Positions 42,450-51,058 of a DNA stretch of 64,000 nt are shown here, one piece after another. The translations under genes were made by a program, and so were the position numbers. The first letter of the stretch is position 1. Every line of letters starts with the position of its first letter. The notes under the pieces were generated by a model. It was not told the DNA's origin and did no database searches. It worked only from the letters and a program-made list of their open reading frames with translations. The DNA is taken from assembly GCA_048264105.1 (NCBI GenBank), contig JBLXDJ010000002.1, forward strand, positions 1 through 64,000, written 5' to 3'. This DNA is from Oceanospirillum sp048264105 (GTDB lineage: Bacteria > Pseudomonadota > Gammaproteobacteria > Pseudomonadales > Halomonadaceae).

Positions 42450-43169
42450 GTGGATACACAAGAAACTTCCCGAATTCTGATCGTCGAAGATGACGAGCGA
42501 CTGGCGACGCTGACCCGAGAATACCTCGAAGGCAATGGTTTTGATGTTGACGTTGAGGGTGATGGTAATCGTGCTGTTGATCGCATTCTTAATGAAAAGC
42601 CGGATCTGGTGATTCTGGATGTGATGCTGCCCGGTGAAGATGGTCTGGGTGTCTGCCGTCGCGTGCGTCCTGAGTACAATGGCCCGATTCTGATGCTGAC
42701 CGCCCGTACCGATGATATGGATCAGGTGGTGGGTCTGGAAATGGGCGCTGATGATTATATCTCCAAGCCGGTTCGTCCCCGTGTTCTGCTGGCTCGTGTT
42801 CGCGCACTGCTGCGTCGGGTAAGTGGTTCTGATGAGCCGATTGAACTTGAAGATGGCGATGACAGCCGTCTGCAGTTTGGCAACCTGGTTGTTGATAACG
42901 CCATGCGCGAAGCCTGGCTTGCCGGTGAAAGTATTGATCTGACCAGTGCTGAGTTTGACCTGCTGTGGCTGCTGGCTTCCAATGCCGGACGTGTTCTGAC
43001 CCGTGAAGAGATTTTCACAGCGCTGCGCGGGATTGAATATGATGGTCAGGATCGCTCGATTGATGTTCGTGTTTCCCGTATTCGTCCGAAGGTTGGCGAT
43101 GATCCGATGCACCCGCGTCGTATCAAAACGGTTCGCAGCAAGGGTTACCTTTTTGTAAAAGAGGTATAA
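42450..43169 (+). CDS. rstA: OmpR-family response regulator, RstA-like
   Basis: 239 residues from the GTG at 42450. The receiver domain (about 7-120) has the acidic pair EDD, phospho-acceptor Asp57 in LVILDVMLPGEDG and the conserved Lys in SKPVRP; a winged-helix DNA-binding domain (about 138-238) ends in RIKTVRSKGYLFV. It pairs with the sensor kinase 145 bp downstream. The frame is open to an ATG at 42393, but the extra 19 residues are not receiver-like. Similarity is closest to RstA; that name is by family resemblance. Targets unknown. Confidence 0.87.
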   Translation: MDTQETSRILIVEDDERLATLTREYLEGNGFDVDVEGDGNRAVDRILNEKPDLVILDVMLPGEDGLGVCRRVRPEYNGPILMLTARTDDMDQVVGLEMGADDYISKPVRPRVLLARVRALLRRVSGSDEPIELEDGDDSRLQFGNLVVDNAMREAWLAGESIDLTSAEFDLLWLLASNAGRVLTREEIFTALRGIEYDGQDRSIDVRVSRIRPKVGDDPMHPRRIKTVRSKGYLFVKEV

Positions 43170-43317
43170 CTTCGGGCTGCTCGGGGACGGGATGCCCTGA
43201 ATGCCTTGCCTGCGGCGACTTAATCGTCGGCCGCAGCGCTCTTCCTGCCAGCCTCTCTCAGGCGATGTCATCTAACGCGACCTCTCTTTTCCACAAACTG
43301 GGATACCTTTTCACGTG

Positions 43318-44949
43318 ATGCCTCTCAATGCACTTCGGGTTAACAGCATCTTTATTCGCGTCTATCTGCACATGCTGCTGGCGATGCTGCTGGTTATCGT
43401 GCTGGCGGTTGGGGCCATCTCTCTGATCAATCATGTGCGTGTTGAGCAGTATCGTGAAGAGCTGGCATCCGGAACCTTCTATCTTTTGAGCAAAGGCTGG
43501 CAACAGCAGGAAGAATCAGATCGTGTCAGTTGGTTAATGACAACCAGCAGTCAGCTCGGCATCAAGCTGACCGTAACCCGGGTCGATGACGAGCCCCTCG
43601 ACAACTGGCAGCTGAGGCGTCTGACGGAAAACCGTATTTTGCTGCTTAAGGGGCGTACCGATCATGAGCTGATCGTTTACCGCTATCTGGATCCCCAAAG
43701 CCGGTTGTTAGTGAAAGGCTTGATTCCCCGCTTGTCTGAACAGCATGCCCGGGCTTCCGTGGAGCTTCTGAGGCAGGTGATCAAGGCTTATGATTCACCG
43801 GCGGCAGAGGTGCTGACGGAAACAAATCCTCATTTTGCTTATCCCGTTTCCCTGATATCTGTATCGGATGTTGAGCTCGATCGTATTGAACAGCAGCAGC
43901 TGGCAGAAGGCGAAGCGATTCTCTCCTTTATGGAGAGTGGTCGTGCGGTAGTCGCGTATGCTCAGCTTGATGATGATCGGTTGTTGAAGGTTGGGCCTGT
44001 CGGAACGTTTGACCCTTACCCTCTTGTATTGCTGGCGGTTATTGCGCTGGTTGCTCTGCTGTTATCAGGCAGCGGCGTTTATCTCTCGGTAAGAATGCTG
44101 GAGCACCGGTTGCAAAAGGTTGAGCAGGCGGCCACCCGTATTGCGGCAGGACATCTGAGTACTCGCGTCAGGGTGGAAGGGGATGACTTTGTCGCCAGTC
44201 TGGCCCGGGCGTTTAATACCATGGCTAAGCAGGTTCAGGAGTTGTTGCGTACACAACAGGAGATGATTCATGCGGTATCTCATGAATTGCGTACGCCTGT
44301 TGCCCGCATCCGTTTCGGCATGCAGATGATTGAGGACATGGTGGATGACCCTTTCGCTCAGAAACAGCTTAAAGGTATCGACAGTGACATTCAGGAGCTC
44401 GATGAGCTGGTGGATGAGATTCTGACCTATGCCCGTCTGGGACAGGAAACCCTGCTGTTGCATTACGAGCGGGCAGAGGTGATGTCTCTGCTGAATGATG
44501 TGGTTAATGGCCTTAAAGTGCTGAAGCCAGAGCTTGAACTTAAAGTGATCCATCGTAATCCGGCGTCGGGTGATGATGCTGATGTCGAAGTGCGCTATTT
44601 CCAGCGGGCGGTTCAGAATCTGGTCAGCAACGCCTGTCGTTATGCTGAAACTCAGGTTCAGATCAGCTGCTACGTTGATTCCGACAGTATCCGTATTGAT
44701 GTGGAAGATGACGGCCCCGGTGTTCCGGAAGAGGACTGGGAACGTGTCTTTACGCCGTTTTCCCGTCTGGATGACAGTCGTACCCGGGCATCCGGTGGTT
44801 ATGGGCTGGGTTTGTCGATTGTGCGGCGTATTACCTACTGGCATCAGGGTGGTGCCATGGTTGACCGGAGTGACGCATTTGGCGGTGCCCGGTTCAGTCT
44901 GATTTTCCCCCGTTACCGGGTTGATGTTGAAGAGACGCCGATCGTTTAG
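43318..44949 (+). CDS. rstB: two-component sensor histidine kinase, RstB-like
   Basis: 543 residues: membrane helix about 15-36, a roughly 185-residue periplasmic domain, second helix about 225-246, HAMP, a HisKA domain with phospho-acceptor His322 in AVSHELRTPVAR, and an ATPase domain with NLVSNACRYA (N box), DDGPGVPEED (G1) and GGYGLGLSIV (G2). It phosphorylates the regulator encoded just upstream; cognate pairing is inferred from gene order. ATG at 43318 is taken over the adjacent GTG at 43315; the ribosome site is weak in both. A strong terminator follows at 45185. Confidence 0.87.
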   Translation: MPLNALRVNSIFIRVYLHMLLAMLLVIVLAVGAISLINHVRVEQYREELASGTFYLLSKGWQQQEESDRVSWLMTTSSQLGIKLTVTRVDDEPLDNWQLRRLTENRILLLKGRTDHELIVYRYLDPQSRLLVKGLIPRLSEQHARASVELLRQVIKAYDSPAAEVLTETNPHFAYPVSLISVSDVELDRIEQQQLAEGEAILSFMESGRAVVAYAQLDDDRLLKVGPVGTFDPYPLVLLAVIALVALLLSGSGVYLSVRMLEHRLQKVEQAATRIAAGHLSTRVRVEGDDFVASLARAFNTMAKQVQELLRTQQEMIHAVSHELRTPVARIRFGMQMIEDMVDDPFAQKQLKGIDSDIQELDELVDEILTYARLGQETLLLHYERAEVMSLLNDVVNGLKVLKPELELKVIHRNPASGDDADVEVRYFQRAVQNLVSNACRYAETQVQISCYVDSDSIRIDVEDDGPGVPEEDWERVFTPFSRLDDSRTRASGGYGLGLSIVRRITYWHQGGAMVDRSDAFGGARFSLIFPRYRVDVEETPIV

Positions 44950-45184
44950 TACAGCGGCAGGAGTATTCTGATGTTGGCTAAGAGCCACGTTTTCCGGGGC
45001 TTTCACCACTAAAAATGCTAACCCAGTGCTTTTTGACACAGGTTAAGAGATGCCCCGGATTTTGTTGATGAGTATCAAGAACGGGCCGTCACTCATTCAG
45101 TAACATTTTACCTGCAGTAAATTGGAACGCAGGTTGATTTGTAGCTGAGACTTGAGTTCTATCCTTTTTATCTCTCCTTTTGAG

Positions 45185-45213
45185 AAGGGGCCATGCAGTG
45201 GGCCCCTTTTTTT
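45185..45213 (+). terminator. intrinsic terminator of the sensor kinase gene
   Basis: AAGGGGCC/GGCCCCTT with an 8-base loop and seven T. It ends the two-component operon. The rest of the 309-bp gap 44950-45258 shows nothing else I can name. Confidence 0.9.
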
Positions 45214-45258
45214 CGTCTGCAGTTTTTGCTTTCTGCCTTAAACCAGATCAGCGAACAC

Positions 45259-46200
45259 TTAGTCCGCCAGACCATCCTGTTTATGATCCGCTGGCTGAAT
45301 GCCGGAAAGTGTTCTGAAAGAAACATCCCGAGCGGTCCGCAGAAAGTCTTTCATGTAAGCGCTGTCGATGGTGTCCTTGCGTACTGCCGCAAATAACGTA
45401 CTCCAAAGACCTTTCTCTCCAAGGCGCACCCCTTTAACGTAGTCGCGCTCAAGGTATTCTGCCGCCGCCCAATTAGGCAGGGCGCAAACACCGCGTCCGC
45501 TGGCAACCAGCTGCATCATCATAATGGTCAGCTCTGCTGAACGGGTATCCGTCGGTTCAAGTCCTGCCGGTGTCAGAAATTTAGAGAATACGTCCAGACG
45601 ATCCCGTTCAACCGGATAGATAATCAGTGTCTCTTCCGCCAGTTCCTGCTCAGTAACAAAGCCCTTTTTGGCAAAAGGGTGCTGTTTGGCAACGGCTAAC
45701 AAGCCTTCGTAACGGAACAGGGGAACATACTCAACACTGGGCAGGGGTTGCGGGTCTGAGGTAATCACCAGATCCAGTTCACCGCGAGCGAGTGCCGGAA
45801 GGGGGGCAAAGTTGAACCCAGACGCAAAGTCCATCTCCACTTCTGGCCAGTTATTACGGAAACTGTCGATGGTTGGCATCAGCCATTGAAAGCAGCTGTG
45901 ACATTCAATCGCCATGTGCAAACGGCCGACTTCACCTCCGGCCATCCGGTCAAGATCCCGCTGGGCAGAGCGCAGAAGCGGCATCATCTCGTCGGCAAGC
46001 TGCAGGATACGCATGCCTGCACTGGTGAACTGTAGGGGCTTACTTTTACGCACAAACAGCGTGCAGCCCAATCGTTCCTCCAGATCTTTAATCTGATGAG
46101 AAAGGGCGGACTGTGTCAGATGAATTCGGTCGGCAGCTTCAACCAGGCTGCCGGTCTCTTTAAGGGCCATCAGGGTTTTGAGGTGTCGGATCTCAATCAT
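45259..46200 (-). CDS. metR: LysR-type regulator MetR
   Basis: 313 residues. A winged helix-turn-helix (about 1-60, LTQSALSHQIKDLEERLG) precedes the LysR effector domain. The segment AIECHSCFQWLMPTIDSFR is diagnostic of MetR, the homocysteine-responsive activator of metE/metH and other methionine genes. It acts as a dimer of dimers in the cytoplasm. A perfect MetR box lies 12 bp upstream of its own start, fitting autoregulation. The metE/metH gene is not in this window; the divergent neighbour is a diguanylate cyclase. Confidence 0.93.
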   Translation of the reverse strand: MIEIRHLKTLMALKETGSLVEAADRIHLTQSALSHQIKDLEERLGCTLFVRKSKPLQFTSAGMRILQLADEMMPLLRSAQRDLDRMAGGEVGRLHMAIECHSCFQWLMPTIDSFRNNWPEVEMDFASGFNFAPLPALARGELDLVITSDPQPLPSVEYVPLFRYEGLLAVAKQHPFAKKGFVTEQELAEETLIIYPVERDRLDVFSKFLTPAGLEPTDTRSAELTIMMMQLVASGRGVCALPNWAAAEYLERDYVKGVRLGEKGLWSTLFAAVRKDTIDSAYMKDFLRTARDVSFRTLSGIQPADHKQDGLAD

Positions 46201-46211
46201 GGCGTTCTCTT

Positions 46212-46224
46212 TGAATATATTTCA
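46212..46224. promoter_or_regulatory. MetR binding site
   Basis: TGAA-TATAT-TTCA matches the MetR consensus TGAA-N5-TTCA perfectly and sits 12 bp before the metR start, where it could repress metR and reach the divergent promoter. The rest of the 280-bp gap is AT-rich with no further site. Confidence 0.7.
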
Positions 46225-46480
46225 TGAATATTCTTGCTTGATCTACTTCTACTCATTGTAGCATGGGCTAACCGCTCTGCAGGCTTACTTAAGGATTCTC
46301 TTGTGAAGACAGGAGGTCTGAAGAATGTGACATGCTGTTAGCTTTTGTTGTTAAGTGTAGCGAAAACAGGCTTAAGTTCCTTATAAAAGATAGCTTTATT
46401 GGAAAGACCGTTTATTTCTGGTAAAAGAAACAAGGCGCATGGATGCGGTAAAAAACAATTAAAAATCTGCAGAGGGATAT

Positions 46481-47659
46481 ATGATCAAAGTTATCGACAG
46501 GCTGTTACCTCAGCTTGTGCCTAAAGATCAGCATCAGATACTTCGAATGCGGCGTACGCTTATGGCAACGGGGTCAGGCTTGGTGCTGACTGCCATTGTG
46601 GTGCTGTCGATGTCACAGGGCATGGTGGATCTGGCGCTGCCCTATTTTATCCTACTGTATACTCTGATCTGGCTCGGCAATCTCTGCTTCCCCCTGATGA
46701 TCAGTTACGACATCAACCTTCTTTTTAAAGACCCCAGTCTTACCATTCCTCAGCTGATCTGGCACACCTTCACCAATACCATCTCGATCTATCTTGTTCC
46801 TGAACTGCAGAATGTCTTTCTGATGCATTATCTGCTGGTTGTGCTTTTTGGTGCTTTCAGAATGCAGCGACGTGGCTTTTTTATCGTCGGTGGCTTTATT
46901 TTGCTCTGCTACACCACTGTGATGGTGGCTCATCAGGTGGGCGGGGAAGGGGCTCCCTTTCGGCAGCAGACACTCAGCGGACTGGTTTTTGTCTTTATGC
47001 TGGTGGGAGTCAGTATCATCGGCACAGAGATCAGCAGTTTGCGCTGGGCGCTGAAGAAACGAAATGCTGAGATGAATGAGCTCATGAAGCAAGCCAAAGA
47101 ACAGGCGATTACCGATGACCTGACAGGGCTTTATAACCGCCGCTATCTGATGGATATTTTGCGTCGTCAGCAGGCATTGGCCTGTCGTGGTGGCGGGGAT
47201 TTCAGTCTGTGCTTTGTTGATCTTGACCACTTTAAGCAGGTCAACGACCGCTATGGCCATAAGGCCGGTGATGAAGTGTTGCAGACATTTGCAGATATCG
47301 CCCGTAATAGTGTGCGTGAGGTCGACTTTGTGGCCCGCCTGGGCGGGGAAGAGTTTGTTCTGGTTCTGGTGGGGACGCCGCTCGAAGGTGCCCGACAGGT
47401 TGCAGAACGTCTTCGGCTTTCGATGGAAGCCGCGCGTCTGGATATTCTGGATCCCGGTCATATTGTCACCGCCAGTGTTGGCGTGACCCAGTACCGGCCC
47501 AAAGAGCAGATTGAAGAAACCATGCATCGGGCCGACATCGCTGTTTACGCGGCTAAAAACCGTGGCCGGAATCAACTGGTGACCGATCAGGAGCTGGGCA
47601 GCATGTTGATCGCGTCATTGCATGATGATGCCGACATGTATGATGCGGAAACCTCTTAA
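46481..47659 (+). CDS. membrane-anchored diguanylate cyclase
   Basis: 392 residues. Six hydrophobic helices (about 29-47, 52-72, 85-105, 112-127, 132-150, 166-186) form a MASE-type membrane sensor, followed by a short coiled coil and a GGDEF domain with DDLTGLYNRR, GHKAGDEVL and the active motif GGEEF at 288-292. An intact RxxD inhibitory site (Arg279-Asp282) stands five residues before it, so product inhibition is expected. It makes cyclic di-GMP at the inner membrane. The sensed signal is unknown. It is transcribed divergently from metR. Confidence 0.93.
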   Translation: MIKVIDRLLPQLVPKDQHQILRMRRTLMATGSGLVLTAIVVLSMSQGMVDLALPYFILLYTLIWLGNLCFPLMISYDINLLFKDPSLTIPQLIWHTFTNTISIYLVPELQNVFLMHYLLVVLFGAFRMQRRGFFIVGGFILLCYTTVMVAHQVGGEGAPFRQQTLSGLVFVFMLVGVSIIGTEISSLRWALKKRNAEMNELMKQAKEQAITDDLTGLYNRRYLMDILRRQQALACRGGGDFSLCFVDLDHFKQVNDRYGHKAGDEVLQTFADIARNSVREVDFVARLGGEEFVLVLVGTPLEGARQVAERLRLSMEAARLDILDPGHIVTASVGVTQYRPKEQIEETMHRADIAVYAAKNRGRNQLVTDQELGSMLIASLHDDADMYDAETS

Positions 47660-47667
47660 AACAACCG

Positions 47668-47694
47668 GCCCGAAATCTCATCGGGCTTTCTTTT
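47668..47694 (+). terminator. intrinsic terminator
   Basis: GCCCGA/TCGGGC with a 7-base loop followed by TTTCTTTT, 8 bases after the diguanylate cyclase stop. Confidence 0.8.
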
Positions 47695-47712
47695 CTCTCA
47701 GTGCTTCTATAT

Positions 47713-47731
47713 GATAATGCTTGTCATTTGC
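47713..47731. promoter_or_regulatory. Fur-box-like site
   Basis: A 19-mer from GATAATG to TCATTTGC matches the Fur consensus GATAATGATAATCATTATC at 14 of 19 positions, 62 bp before the start of a 55-residue Cys protein and 335 bp before ferritin. Confidence 0.55.
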
Positions 47732-47792
47732 GGTGTCGGGTTTGTACGTCCCGCGCCGCCTGTTCAACGTTTTCGTTCCTGAGGTTGTTGTC

Positions 47793-47960
47793 ATGGCAAA
47801 GTCCCTGAAACCCGGTCGCCTTTGTAAGCTCGATAAGAGTGATATCAGCAAGCATTTTCGTGAGTTAACTCAGGTAACGCGAACCAGTAATTTTCTGTGT
47901 GGGAAATGCGCCCGCTCTGCATCGGATAAAAAGCGTCTGTGCCGTCCGATGGAGATGTAA
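47793..47960 (+). CDS. 55-residue four-cysteine protein, iron-linked by context
   Basis: Small basic protein MAKSLKPGRLCKLDK.. with Cys at 11, 36, 39 and 50 (C-x24-C-x2-C-x10-C, core LCGKCARSASDKKRLC), consistent with a zinc-ribbon or iron-binding site. No signal or membrane segment. The ATG has GAGG 8 bases upstream; an in-frame extension upstream is not supported. It follows a Fur-like box and precedes ferritin by 106 bp, with no terminator between, so the two are probably cotranscribed. Function is unknown; a role in iron storage or release is a guess from context. Confidence 0.75.
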   Translation: MAKSLKPGRLCKLDKSDISKHFRELTQVTRTSNFLCGKCARSASDKKRLCRPMEM

Positions 47961-48066
47961 GCGGGTCTGCCGGGCGCTTCTGTCGCTCTGAGTTGCGATT
48001 AAAGATCCCTGCAACCCTCTGATTTTCCCGAATTAATTGATGCCAGCTCCCGGCTTAGGAGACCCC

Positions 48067-48600
48067 ATGTTAAAAAAAGCGATGATTGATCGTTTGAATG
48101 AACAGATCAACCTGGAATTTTATTCCTCTAATCTTTACCTGCAGATGAGCGCCTGGGCTGAAGATAAGGGTTTTGAAGGTTGTGCTGAGTTTTTGCAGAA
48201 GCACGCCGATGAAGAGATGGAACATATGAAGCGTCTGTTCACCTATGTGAATGAGACCGGTGCCATGGCGAAACTGGGCGCTATTGATGCGCCGCCTACG
48301 GAGTTTTCTTCAATCAAAGACCTGTTTGAGAAGGTCTTTGAGCATGAGTGCCTGATTACCCAGAAGATTAATGAGCTGGCGCACACGGCATTTACTGAAC
48401 AGGACTATTCGACGTTCAGCTTCCTGCAGTGGTATGTCGCGGAACAGCATGAGGAAGAGAAGCTGTTCAAAGGCATTCTGGATAAGATTGAGATTATCGG
48501 TGAGGACGGCAAAGGTCTGTTCTTTATCGATAAAGAGATTGGTAGAATGGTGGGTAAAGAAGGCGGCAGCGTGATGGCTTCTTCAGAGCCTGAATTCTGA
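48067..48600 (+). CDS. ftnA: non-haem ferritin
   Basis: 177 residues of the bacterial ferritin FtnA type. The ferroxidase diiron site is visible: Glu17 in NEQINLEFYSSNLY, Glu50-x-x-His53 (DEEMEHMKR), Glu94 region (HECLI) and Gln127 with Glu nearby (AEQHEEEKLF). Twenty-four subunits form a cytoplasmic shell storing iron as Fe(III) mineral. The ATG at 48067 with AGGAG six bases upstream is chosen over one ten codons earlier. It lies downstream of a Cys protein with a Fur-like box; a strong bidirectional terminator follows. Confidence 0.95.
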   Translation: MLKKAMIDRLNEQINLEFYSSNLYLQMSAWAEDKGFEGCAEFLQKHADEEMEHMKRLFTYVNETGAMAKLGAIDAPPTEFSSIKDLFEKVFEHECLITQKINELAHTAFTEQDYSTFSFLQWYVAEQHEEEKLFKGILDKIEIIGEDGKGLFFIDKEIGRMVGKEGGSVMASSEPEF

Positions 48601-48620
48601 TAAGGACGGATTGCAGCGTC

Positions 48621-48654
48621 AAAAAAACCGGTAAGTCGCCTTACCGGTTTTTTT
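48621..48654. terminator. bidirectional intrinsic terminator
   Basis: A 9-bp perfect stem ACCGGTAAG/CTTACCGGT with 4-base loop, A-run and seven-T run, between ftnA and the convergent WD40 gene. Confidence 0.93.
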
Positions 48655-48684
48655 GTTGGGTCTCTCTGAGGCAGGCTTTAAAAG

Positions 48685-49677
48685 CTAGCGGCCAAACTCA
48701 TAGGCCAGACCATTACTGGCGATCGCTCTCAGCTTATTCGGGCCAACAAAAGCGATGTCCTGAATATTCACACCGGATGGTTTCCAGGCGTTGCGCTTGG
48801 TGGCTTCCCAGTCGGCAACAACCTCTTTTGATGACAGATTCCACAGCTTCAGTTTACCGGTGCTGGTTCCGGTCACCAGAAAATCCTGATTTCTGCTGAA
48901 GGTGGCAGCGGTATAAGTGGCTGCTGCAATTTCACCACCGCGATTGATATCAATATTCATCGCAATCTGGCCGCTGACAAGGTCAACCACCAGACCGGAT
49001 CCGGCCTGTGCACCGCTGAATGCAAAGCGATTATCCGGCGAGATCGCCATCGAACGTACCTGATTGTCGTGGGCCCATTGTCCGCGCACTTCGCCGTTTT
49101 CAGTATTCCAGAGATAGACAGAGCCGATACGGGTGCCTGCCATCGCCAGACTGTTGTCATCGCTCAGGCGAACACTGGATACCTGATCATCGGCAGTAAA
49201 GGTGCGGACACCCTTACCCTGAGAGGTACTGATCAGAACGGCTGTGCTGTTATCCAGACCTGCCAGCAGGAACTGGCCATCGGCAGATATATCCAAGCTG
49301 CGGATATCCGCCGGAAGCGCCCAGAAATTAAGAGAGCGGCCTGTGGTGGCATCCCACAAGGTTAACTTGCCCTGTTCGGCGGTGGCTCCCAGTCGACCAT
49401 CACCGGAGATGGCGACATGATCCAGCAGAGAGTAGGTATCCGCTTTATGATTCCAGTTAAAAACACGCTCATGCTGAGGCAATTGCCACAGACTGCCGCC
49501 ATGGTTGATCGAAGCAACAATCGCCATGCTGCCGTTATCGGACAGCGCGGCATCAAAATGACCTTTGGTCGCCAGTGACCAGGTCTGCTCCGGCGGCGTC
49601 AGATCTGAGCAGCCGGAAAGTGTTAGTACAAGTGAAGCCAGTACGGCAGAAACAACAGTTTTACCTGCATGGATCAT
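48685..49677 (-). CDS. WD40-repeat lipoprotein
   Basis: 330 residues. The signal peptide ends in a lipobox LSGC with Cys23 as lipid anchor, so the protein is likely periplasmic membrane-attached (residue after Cys is Ser, consistent with outer-membrane sorting). The mature part is a beta-propeller of about six to seven WD40-like blades (KLTLWDATTG, SVYLWNTENG, KLKLWNLSSK). WD40 lipoproteins act as protein-contact platforms; partner unknown. Its ATG overlaps the rsd stop (ATGA at 49674-49677), so it is coupled to the sigma-factor regulator, an odd pairing. Confidence 0.88.
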   Translation of the reverse strand: MIHAGKTVVSAVLASLVLTLSGCSDLTPPEQTWSLATKGHFDAALSDNGSMAIVASINHGGSLWQLPQHERVFNWNHKADTYSLLDHVAISGDGRLGATAEQGKLTLWDATTGRSLNFWALPADIRSLDISADGQFLLAGLDNSTAVLISTSQGKGVRTFTADDQVSSVRLSDDNSLAMAGTRIGSVYLWNTENGEVRGQWAHDNQVRSMAISPDNRFAFSGAQAGSGLVVDLVSGQIAMNIDINRGGEIAAATYTAATFSRNQDFLVTGTSTGKLKLWNLSSKEVVADWEATKRNAWKPSGVNIQDIAFVGPNKLRAIASNGLAYEFGR

Positions 49678-50150
49678 GAGTCTACAAGTTCCCTGTGTGC
49701 AGTGTGTAAGGTTTCTATCAGAGTATCTTCGTGCTGGAAACGGTCCGCAAGATGTTCACCTAAAAGAGAAAGCTGATCGGGCAGAGCCTGAATAGCGTCC
49801 TGTTCCGGTGTACTGTCCCCGTAGGCTTCGTTGAAGTCGAGGATGACATCGGTACTCTTCTGAATGAGAGGGAAAATCTTTTGGCTCAGATCGATCGCGT
49901 CCTGATCCGAGAAGGCTTCAGCTTCCCGACACAGTTGCTCAAAAATCTCAAAATGACCGGCTGAAGTGTAGTCCACCATGACATCACAGAGCGCCTGAAC
50001 CTGAGCCGCATCCACCGGAGCATCGGTCTTAACCAGGTGAGCAATTTCCGTATAGCTAACGATCAGCTCCTGACGTTCCTGAAGCCATTTGTCGATCATC
50101 TCATGAACACCACTCCAGCGTTCACGGGCATTTTTACAACCTTCAAGCAT
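49674..50150 (-). CDS. rsd: Rsd/AlgQ family anti-sigma-70 regulator
   Basis: 158 residues of the Rsd/AlgQ family. Diagnostic segments are NARERWSGVHEMIDKWLQERQ at the start and the central VDYTSAGHFEIFEQL, matching VDYLSAGHF in E. coli Rsd. Rsd binds region 4 of sigma-70 in stationary phase and frees RNA polymerase for other sigma factors; in Pseudomonas AlgQ affects alginate and virulence genes. ATG at 50150 has GGAGG 6 to 7 bases upstream. dsbB lies upstream, as in Pseudomonas (algQ-dsbB), and a WD40 lipoprotein overlaps its end. Confidence 0.88.
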   Translation of the reverse strand: MLEGCKNARERWSGVHEMIDKWLQERQELIVSYTEIAHLVKTDAPVDAAQVQALCDVMVDYTSAGHFEIFEQLCREAEAFSDQDAIDLSQKIFPLIQKSTDVILDFNEAYGDSTPEQDAIQALPDQLSLLGEHLADRFQHEDTLIETLHTAHRELVDS

Positions 50151-50308
50151 GGCAGACCTCCAGCATTTGTACGGGCCAACAGGCCATCGCAAAATCGCGT
50201 ATCAGTATGTGATTGTTTTCAAGCATACGGTAGCGGTTAGGCAATGTCACCTGTGTTTCTCAGCAATAAAGAGACCGTTGGATTTACCGAAGTATTTCGC
50301 ATGCCTGT

Positions 50309-50803
50309 TTATTGCTTCGCTTTACGGTGCGCCAGAAAAATCAGGCCCGCAAGCCCCATATAGGCAAACATGGTCCACCAGGGGATGGAGAGTCCCATAA
50401 AGGTCCAGGAGACTTCGGCGCATTCGCCACTACCGCTCAGCACCTGATTGATCACCGAGGTGAAAGGCAGGACTTCCAGCATGTAATCCAGCCCCGGCCC
50501 GCAGGAGGGAACTTCGGATGGTGGCAGATTCTGTAGCCAGATATGGCGTAACGCCAGACCGATACCGGCAGCCAGTGCCAGTAGGTTCAGACCGCTGATG
50601 GCTGCCTTCAGGCGGCTGCAACTTGGGTTAAAGATGGCACCGGCCAGAAACAGAGCGCCGGCGACCATAAAGCTGACGCGCTGGAAGATGCACAGAGGGC
50701 AGGGTTCCAGTTCAAAAACATGCTGCATCACCAGAGCACTGGCGATCAGTAAAAAACAGGCTGCAAAACCGGCCAGATTAATCGTGCGGTAATTTAGGGT
50801 CAT
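50309..50803 (-). CDS. dsbB: disulfide bond formation protein B
   Basis: 164 residues with four transmembrane helices. The two cysteine pairs needed for function are present: Cys35-Pro-Leu-Cys38 at the first periplasmic loop and Cys101/Cys128 in the second loop. DsbB reoxidises DsbA and passes electrons to ubiquinone in the inner membrane. The CPLCIFQR motif is typical. It lies 158 bp upstream of rsd on the same strand, so cotranscription is possible. Confidence 0.94.
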   Translation of the reverse strand: MTLNYRTINLAGFAACFLLIASALVMQHVFELEPCPLCIFQRVSFMVAGALFLAGAIFNPSCSRLKAAISGLNLLALAAGIGLALRHIWLQNLPPSEVPSCGPGLDYMLEVLPFTSVINQVLSGSGECAEVSWTFMGLSIPWWTMFAYMGLAGLIFLAHRKAKQ

Positions 50804-51058
50804 TCTCTGTCCTTAAGTTTAAATATTGGCTGGCGCAGTAAACCCGGTGGCCTGCCGTGGCTGTATTATATGCGGCTTGTGCATTGGAAAAAATCCGTGG
50901 CAGCCATACAATAGAATGAATATTTGATTTGGGTTGCGATAGTGGCGTCAGCCGATGTAATCCTGTCGCTTCCCATAGAGTGTTTTCATTCCGGCAGGTT
51001 CCCCATAACTGCTGAGGGATTTTTTAAAGCGGAACGTGATTAATCTGGAGAATGCTGA

